Assembly: GCA_043760535.1 (NCBI GenBank)
Contig: JAYUOV010000313.1
Span: forward strand, 1 to 7,903
Reading direction: 5' to 3'
Source of the DNA: JAZKFT01 sp043760535
GTDB taxonomy: Bacteria; Bacteroidota; Bacteroidia; Chitinophagales; Chitinophagaceae
DNA: 7,903 bases
How positions within the stretch are numbered: the first letter of the stretch is position 1; the number at the start of each line of letters is the position of its first letter. The position numbers were made by a program, and so were the translations under genes. Below, piece by piece: positions 4,778 through 7,903 of this stretch. Under the pieces are notes generated by a model. It was given only the letters and a program-made list of their open reading frames with translations. It was not told where the DNA came from and searched no databases.

Positions 4778-5170
4778 ATGTTTGGAAAGATAAATTGGGA
4801 TGCTTTAGGCGTAACTGCTTCTTTGGCTTGTGCTATACATTGTGCTGTACTGCCCCTTATTTTTACCAGCTTGCCTTTTTTAGGTATTGATATTATTAGC
4901 AGTAAAGCTTTTGAATTTGGTATGATAGGCCTTGCGTTTGCCATTGGTGTTATTGCCCTGTCGCATGGCTATCGCAAGCACCACCACCGGTTGTATCCCA
5001 TAATTATTTTTGCCAGTGGCTTTGCTTTTTTAGTGGTAAAAGAAGCCTTACATAGCTTAGAAATTCCACTTTTAATTGTAGCTGTTGTGCTTTTATTAAC
5101 GGCTCATTACCTCAATTACCGCCTTTGCCGTGGGCATAATCATGCACATAAAGAAGACTGCGATCATTAA
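4778..5170 (+). CDS. merC: MerC-domain inner-membrane protein
   Basis: A small polytopic membrane protein (130 aa) of the MerC family, whose founding members carry mercuric ions across the inner membrane. In non-mercury contexts such proteins are thought to handle other metals. Four hydrophobic segments are visible, at about residues 12-33, 46-63, 73-90 and 95-112. The first carries the metal-binding cysteine pair in LACAIHCAVLPL (C18 and C22). A His-rich loop GYRKHHHRL (64-72) and a tail GHNHAHKEDCDH (119-130) add possible metal ligands. No merR, merT, merP or merA gene is present, so mercury resistance is unlikely. The open frame extends to a TTG at 4706, but the first MerC-like residues follow the ATG at 4778, which also sits right behind a promoter. 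Its stop overlaps that of porP. With the Fur-family gene nearby, zinc or another transition metal is the likeliest cargo. Confidence 0.82.
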   Translation: MFGKINWDALGVTASLACAIHCAVLPLIFTSLPFLGIDIISSKAFEFGMIGLAFAIGVIALSHGYRKHHHRLYPIIIFASGFAFLVVKEALHSLEIPLLIVAVVLLLTAHYLNYRLCRGHNHAHKEDCDH

Positions 5171-6381
5171 AACCTCGGACACATCACCGCATTCTTTGTA
5201 CTATTCTCCCTGTCGAAAAAAGAAGTTTGGGTAATAGAAATTTCAAAACCACCACGGCCTTGGCTGGCAGATTTTAGCTGGCTGGTATTTACATCGTAAC
5301 TAAAGGCTACAGCCATGGTTTTATAATCCAGTTTTATAACCGGTATAATGGCATCCTTCCAGCGTATAAAACCGCCGAACCCAAGCTTGTATTGAGCTGT
5401 TTCCAGCCGGTCGTCTAAAGCCAGGCTATACATGGCGCCGCCTATTATTTCTACGTAGCTACCCTGTTTGTTATAGTCTGCATGTATGGTAAAATTGCTG
5501 CGGTCGTCCATAGCAAAACGCAGACCTAAAGAGTACACCCATTTGGCATTAAGTTCGGTATTTGGGTTGCGGTAAAACGAATTTTTAGGCCGGTTAAAAT
5601 GATGGTAGGCAATGCCTAAAAACAAGTTGTTGTTTTCATTTTCATCGCTGCCAAAACCTGTATTAAAGCTCATACCAACACTACCATCCCAATAGCCAAG
5701 GCTGTAATTAATCATCGTTTCGCCGGTAGCAATGGCGGGATTAAATCCGCCTCCATTAAACTGGTTGTCGGTGGTTACTTTGGCCGGATCGATACTTCGT
5801 TGCACATAGCCGCCCATAAACCCAAGTGAGAGGTATTGGTTCTTATTGCCACTAAGCGATTTGTGGTAGTTAATGGCTGGCAATATCTGAGTGGTTTTAA
5901 AATTACTGCTTCCGGCTTTATCGTACACCACTTGCCCACCGATGGTTAAAAAATCGCTGGCATTGCCCACCGGCATTTTATAATCCATATTAAACGATCC
6001 TGTTTTGTATGGCACGGCTACCGATGCCCATTGGTGCCTGTACACCGCCTGAAAACGCATATCGCCAGCAAAGATGCCTGCCAGTGCTGGGTTACGTAGC
6101 ATTGGTGCTTCGAAAAACTGGGAGAAATGAACATCTTGTGCGGCTACTGTTTGGCAAGCGAAAAGTAAGAAAAAGGCAAGGGTAATATTGCGGAGGGCAA
6201 GGCTGGTTTTTAGGCTTAAAAGTGCCGGAGATGCGAAAGGGATTGCAGCGAAAATCTTTTTTTGGCCCGGTTTTTTGGCCAAAAAAAATTGTAGTGAAAA
6301 GCCCGACCCCGCCCGGTTTTTTGGCGGGGTTTCGCCCAATTCTGTTCTTGTTTTTTGCAATATTTCTATACAAGTATGCAC
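5167..6381 (-). CDS. Type IX secretion system membrane protein, PorP/SprF family (start uncertain)
   Basis: An outer-membrane beta-barrel-type protein of the PorP/SprF family, which works with the T9SS and usually partners a large secreted protein encoded just upstream, as here. A signal peptide (LALRNITLAFFLLFACQTVAA, cleavage before QDVHFSQ) precedes the family hallmark HFSQFFEAPMLRNPALAGIF. About 323 mature residues with alternating beta strands follow, a normal family length. The start is a problem: no ATG exists on this strand from 6406 to 6135. In-frame options are GTG at 6381, two bases after the upstream TAG stop, TTG at 6360, 6339 or 6282, or ATT at 6255. I give the GTG as the outer bound. 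It would put about 60 residues, mostly translated repeat DNA, ahead of the signal peptide. A shorter start at TTG 6282 (LAKKPGQKK…) is as plausible. Confidence 0.85.
   Translation of the reverse strand: MHTCIEILQKTRTELGETPPKNRAGSGFSLQFFLAKKPGQKKIFAAIPFASPALLSLKTSLALRNITLAFFLLFACQTVAAQDVHFSQFFEAPMLRNPALAGIFAGDMRFQAVYRHQWASVAVPYKTGSFNMDYKMPVGNASDFLTIGGQVVYDKAGSSNFKTTQILPAINYHKSLSGNKNQYLSLGFMGGYVQRSIDPAKVTTDNQFNGGGFNPAIATGETMINYSLGYWDGSVGMSFNTGFGSDENENNNLFLGIAYHHFNRPKNSFYRNPNTELNAKWVYSLGLRFAMDDRSNFTIHADYNKQGSYVEIIGGAMYSLALDDRLETAQYKLGFGGFIRWKDAIIPVIKLDYKTMAVAFSYDVNTSQLKSASQGRGGFEISITQTSFFDRENSTKNAVMCPRF
6232..6335. repeat. Hairpin-rich dispersed-type repeat in the 5' end of porP
   Basis: Two perfect hairpins share the same loop. 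TTTTTTTGGCC (6257-6267) pairs with GGCCAAAAAAA (6277-6287), and ACCCCGCC (6306-6313) pairs with GGCGGGGT (6323-6330). Both loops are CGGTTTTTT. The 15-mer GCCCGGTTTTTTGGC occurs at 6265-6279 and again at 6311-6325. TGCAGCGAAAATC (6244-6256) and TGTAGTGAAAAGC (about 6290-6302) also correspond. The layout resembles an intergenic repeat I recall from Bacteroidota (GATTTTCGCTGCAATCCC-type); that identity is from memory. It falls between the PKD protein stop and the porP signal peptide. Confidence 0.6.
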
Positions 6382-6383
6382 TG

Positions 6384-7903
6384 CTAATAAATTAAATTGA
6401 TAGTACCATTGAGGGTAATGAGGGTATTGTTTTCGCAATAGACTTCGGCAATGTAAGTATATACATCTGTAGCTGCTCTTGTGCCTTTGTACTGCCCGTT
6501 CCAGCCCTGCGAAATATCGTTGGGCGCCATGTTTGTTTTACCAAAAACCATTTCGCCCCAGCGGCTAAATACCCGTAAGGATTTTATGTTGTACAGGCCG
6601 GTACCCCGTGGGTAAAATACATCGTTCATACCATCGCCGTTGGGCGAAAAAGTATTGGGAATAAATACATTAGAATTATTACACAAAACAGTTACCGTAA
6701 CGCTATCGCTAACAGAACATACGCCGCTGTTGGTAGCTGTAATAATATAGGTGGTGGTGGCCTTTGGCGTAGCTACGGGTGTAAGGCAGTTGGTACAAGA
6801 AAGCTGCGATGCGGGTGTCCAGTTGTACAAAATGGCATCGGCCGATGCGGTGGCATTTAACATTGTGGATGCGCCGCCGCTAATGGTAATATCCGGCCCT
6901 GCATTTACGGTTGGGTACGTAAAAACGGCTATGGAAATGGTACGGGTAAATGTTTGGCAACCCAAAGTGTCGGTGGCTACAAGCTGGTAATTGGTGCTAA
7001 CCATAGGTGCGGCTATTGGGTTAGCAATGGTATTGTTGCTGAGGCCGGTGGGCGGTGTCCATAGGTATAATTGGGCACCTGTGGCTCTAAACTGCACCGT
7101 TTGCCCAAGGCAAAGGCTGTCGGAAAGCGGTGCTGCCGTTACGGTATATGCTGGTAAATATTGAATACGAACCGAATCTATGGCCTGGCAGCCAAACTGT
7201 GTAGTGCCTTGTACATAATACCACTCCGAAGGGCTTGCAAGTGTGGCTATAGGATTTTGGCAATTGGTACAGCTTAGCTGACTGCTTGTGGGTGGTAGCC
7301 ATCGGTAGGTGGTGGCGCCGGAAGCTCTTAAAGTTACGGGTACATTTACGCAAACGGTAGTATCGTTACCGGCACTAATAGCAGGTAATGGATTAACGAT
7401 GATTAGCTTAGAGGTATCTGAAATACAGCCGTTAGATGAGGTAGTTCTAAGCGTTACTATAAAATTTCCGGGGCTGTTATACAACTGTTGGGGCGGATTT
7501 TGCAGGGTTGAGGTTTGGCCATTGTCAAAATTCCAGTTCCAGGTAATGGTGGCAGTATCCTGCTGTAGTAAGCGTGTAGTAAACCTGGTGGTAAAGGGCT
7601 GGCAGCCTACAGAATCGCCTATAATAAATACCCTTGGTTTTGGGTAAATAATGATGCCGCTAGTTTTGGTCATGGTATCGCTGCAGGCGCCAGAGGTTAC
7701 AATTTGCTGCACGGTGTACCTGCCGGGTGTGGTGTAAGTATGGGTTGGGTTTTGTTGGGTTGAAGTATTGCCATCGCCAAAAATCCACCGATATGTAATA
7801 GAGCCGGTGGCTACCGAGGAATCGCTAAATGCTACGGTACCTGATCCACAAAAAACGGAATCGCTCACACTAAATTTAGCCGTGGTGCCGAACACATTAA
7901 TAA
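6384..7903 (-). CDS. PKD-repeat surface protein with gliding-motility-associated C-terminal domain (5' partial)
   Basis: This is the C-terminal 505 residues of a large secreted or surface adhesin-like protein. The frame is open to the right window edge, so the start is missing and the GTG at 7895 is not a real start. Numbering from that codon, a clear PKD domain (YRWIFGDGNTS…HTYTTPGRYTV) lies at about 5-85, and a second degenerate one (WNWNFDNGQTS) at about 88-168. Three Ig-like repeats of roughly 80 residues follow, centred on YRWLPP (197), YLWTPP (277) and YNWTPA (357). The first and third contain SQLSCTNC. The last ~94 residues (VFIPNTFSPNGDGMNDVF to LNGTINLIY) are the gliding-motility-associated CTD that directs T9SS export, using a type B signal. 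porP/sprF follows directly and is probably co-transcribed. Ligand or substrate is unknown. Confidence 0.92.
   Translation of the reverse strand, partial: INVFGTTAKFSVSDSVFCGSGTVAFSDSSVATGSITYRWIFGDGNTSTQQNPTHTYTTPGRYTVQQIVTSGACSDTMTKTSGIIIYPKPRVFIIGDSVGCQPFTTRFTTRLLQQDTATITWNWNFDNGQTSTLQNPPQQLYNSPGNFIVTLRTTSSNGCISDTSKLIIVNPLPAISAGNDTTVCVNVPVTLRASGATTYRWLPPTSSQLSCTNCQNPIATLASPSEWYYVQGTTQFGCQAIDSVRIQYLPAYTVTAAPLSDSLCLGQTVQFRATGAQLYLWTPPTGLSNNTIANPIAAPMVSTNYQLVATDTLGCQTFTRTISIAVFTYPTVNAGPDITISGGASTMLNATASADAILYNWTPASQLSCTNCLTPVATPKATTTYIITATNSGVCSVSDSVTVTVLCNNSNVFIPNTFSPNGDGMNDVFYPRGTGLYNIKSLRVFSRWGEMVFGKTNMAPNDISQGWNGQYKGTRAATDVYTYIAEVYCENNTLITLNGTINLIY

Noticed and set aside
4778..5170. Mercury resistance operon
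   Set aside because: Only a MerC-domain protein is present; there is no merR, merT, merP or merA, and the nearby regulator is of the Fur family.
6092..6400. Open frames on both strands over the porP 5' end (6092-6373 minus, 6188-6400 plus)
   Set aside because: They are translations of the hairpin repeat in other frames. Neither shows a domain, and the minus-strand one begins at a TTG.
6751..7647. Other-frame open frames inside the PKD protein gene
   Set aside because: They are shadows of a long gene whose repeat and C-terminal domains are clear.

Overview
The window looks like a chromosomal segment of a Bacteroidota (Bacteroidetes) bacterium, most likely near the Chitinophagaceae or a related gliding/T9SS lineage. 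The main reasons are a PKD-repeat protein ending in the gliding-motility-associated C-terminal domain, followed on the same strand by a PorP/SprF-type membrane protein. Starts lack Shine-Dalgarno sequences, spacers are AT-rich, and several starts have TAnnTTTG-like promoter boxes. The intergenic spacers are packed with the palindromes and degenerate 7-nt repeats common in this phylum. The family assignment is inference from gene content, not from a search.

Layout: (1) positions 1-482 hold at most a gene edge at the extreme left, then a cluster of REP-like palindromes, a terminator-like hairpin and a second inverted pair. (2) 483-2334 (+) is a two-component pair: a membrane histidine kinase without HAMP, then an OmpR/PhoB-type response regulator. 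(3) 2335-2608 is a spacer dominated by a ~138-bp nested palindrome. (4) 2609-3250 (+) is a 213-aa pseudouridine synthase of the RsuA/RluB/RluE/RluF family without an S4 domain. (5) 3310-5170 is a metal-homeostasis module: a Fur-family (Zur-like) regulator and a SCO1/SenC copper-chaperone-like protein on the minus strand, with a MerC-domain membrane protein divergent on the plus strand. (6) 5167-7903 (-) is the 3' part of a PKD/gliding-motility CTD surface protein followed by porP/sprF; the first gene runs off the right edge.

How the genes may work together: the best candidate for a regulatory circuit is the metal module. A 15-bp dyad (TGCAAC-AAA-GTTGCA, 4745-4759) overlaps the -33 element and spacer of a well-formed Bacteroidetes promoter whose -7 box ends four bases before the merC ATG. 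That is where a Fur-family repressor encoded about 1 kb away could act. The right-hand pair fits the usual T9SS arrangement of a secreted modular adhesin next to its PorP/SprF partner.

The most unusual signals are in the spacers. Four of them carry degenerate 7-nt-periodic repeats, each with its own heptamer and three of them partly as inverted pairs. The porP frame has no ATG for about 270 bases around its signal peptide, because a hairpin-rich repeat lies in its 5' end.
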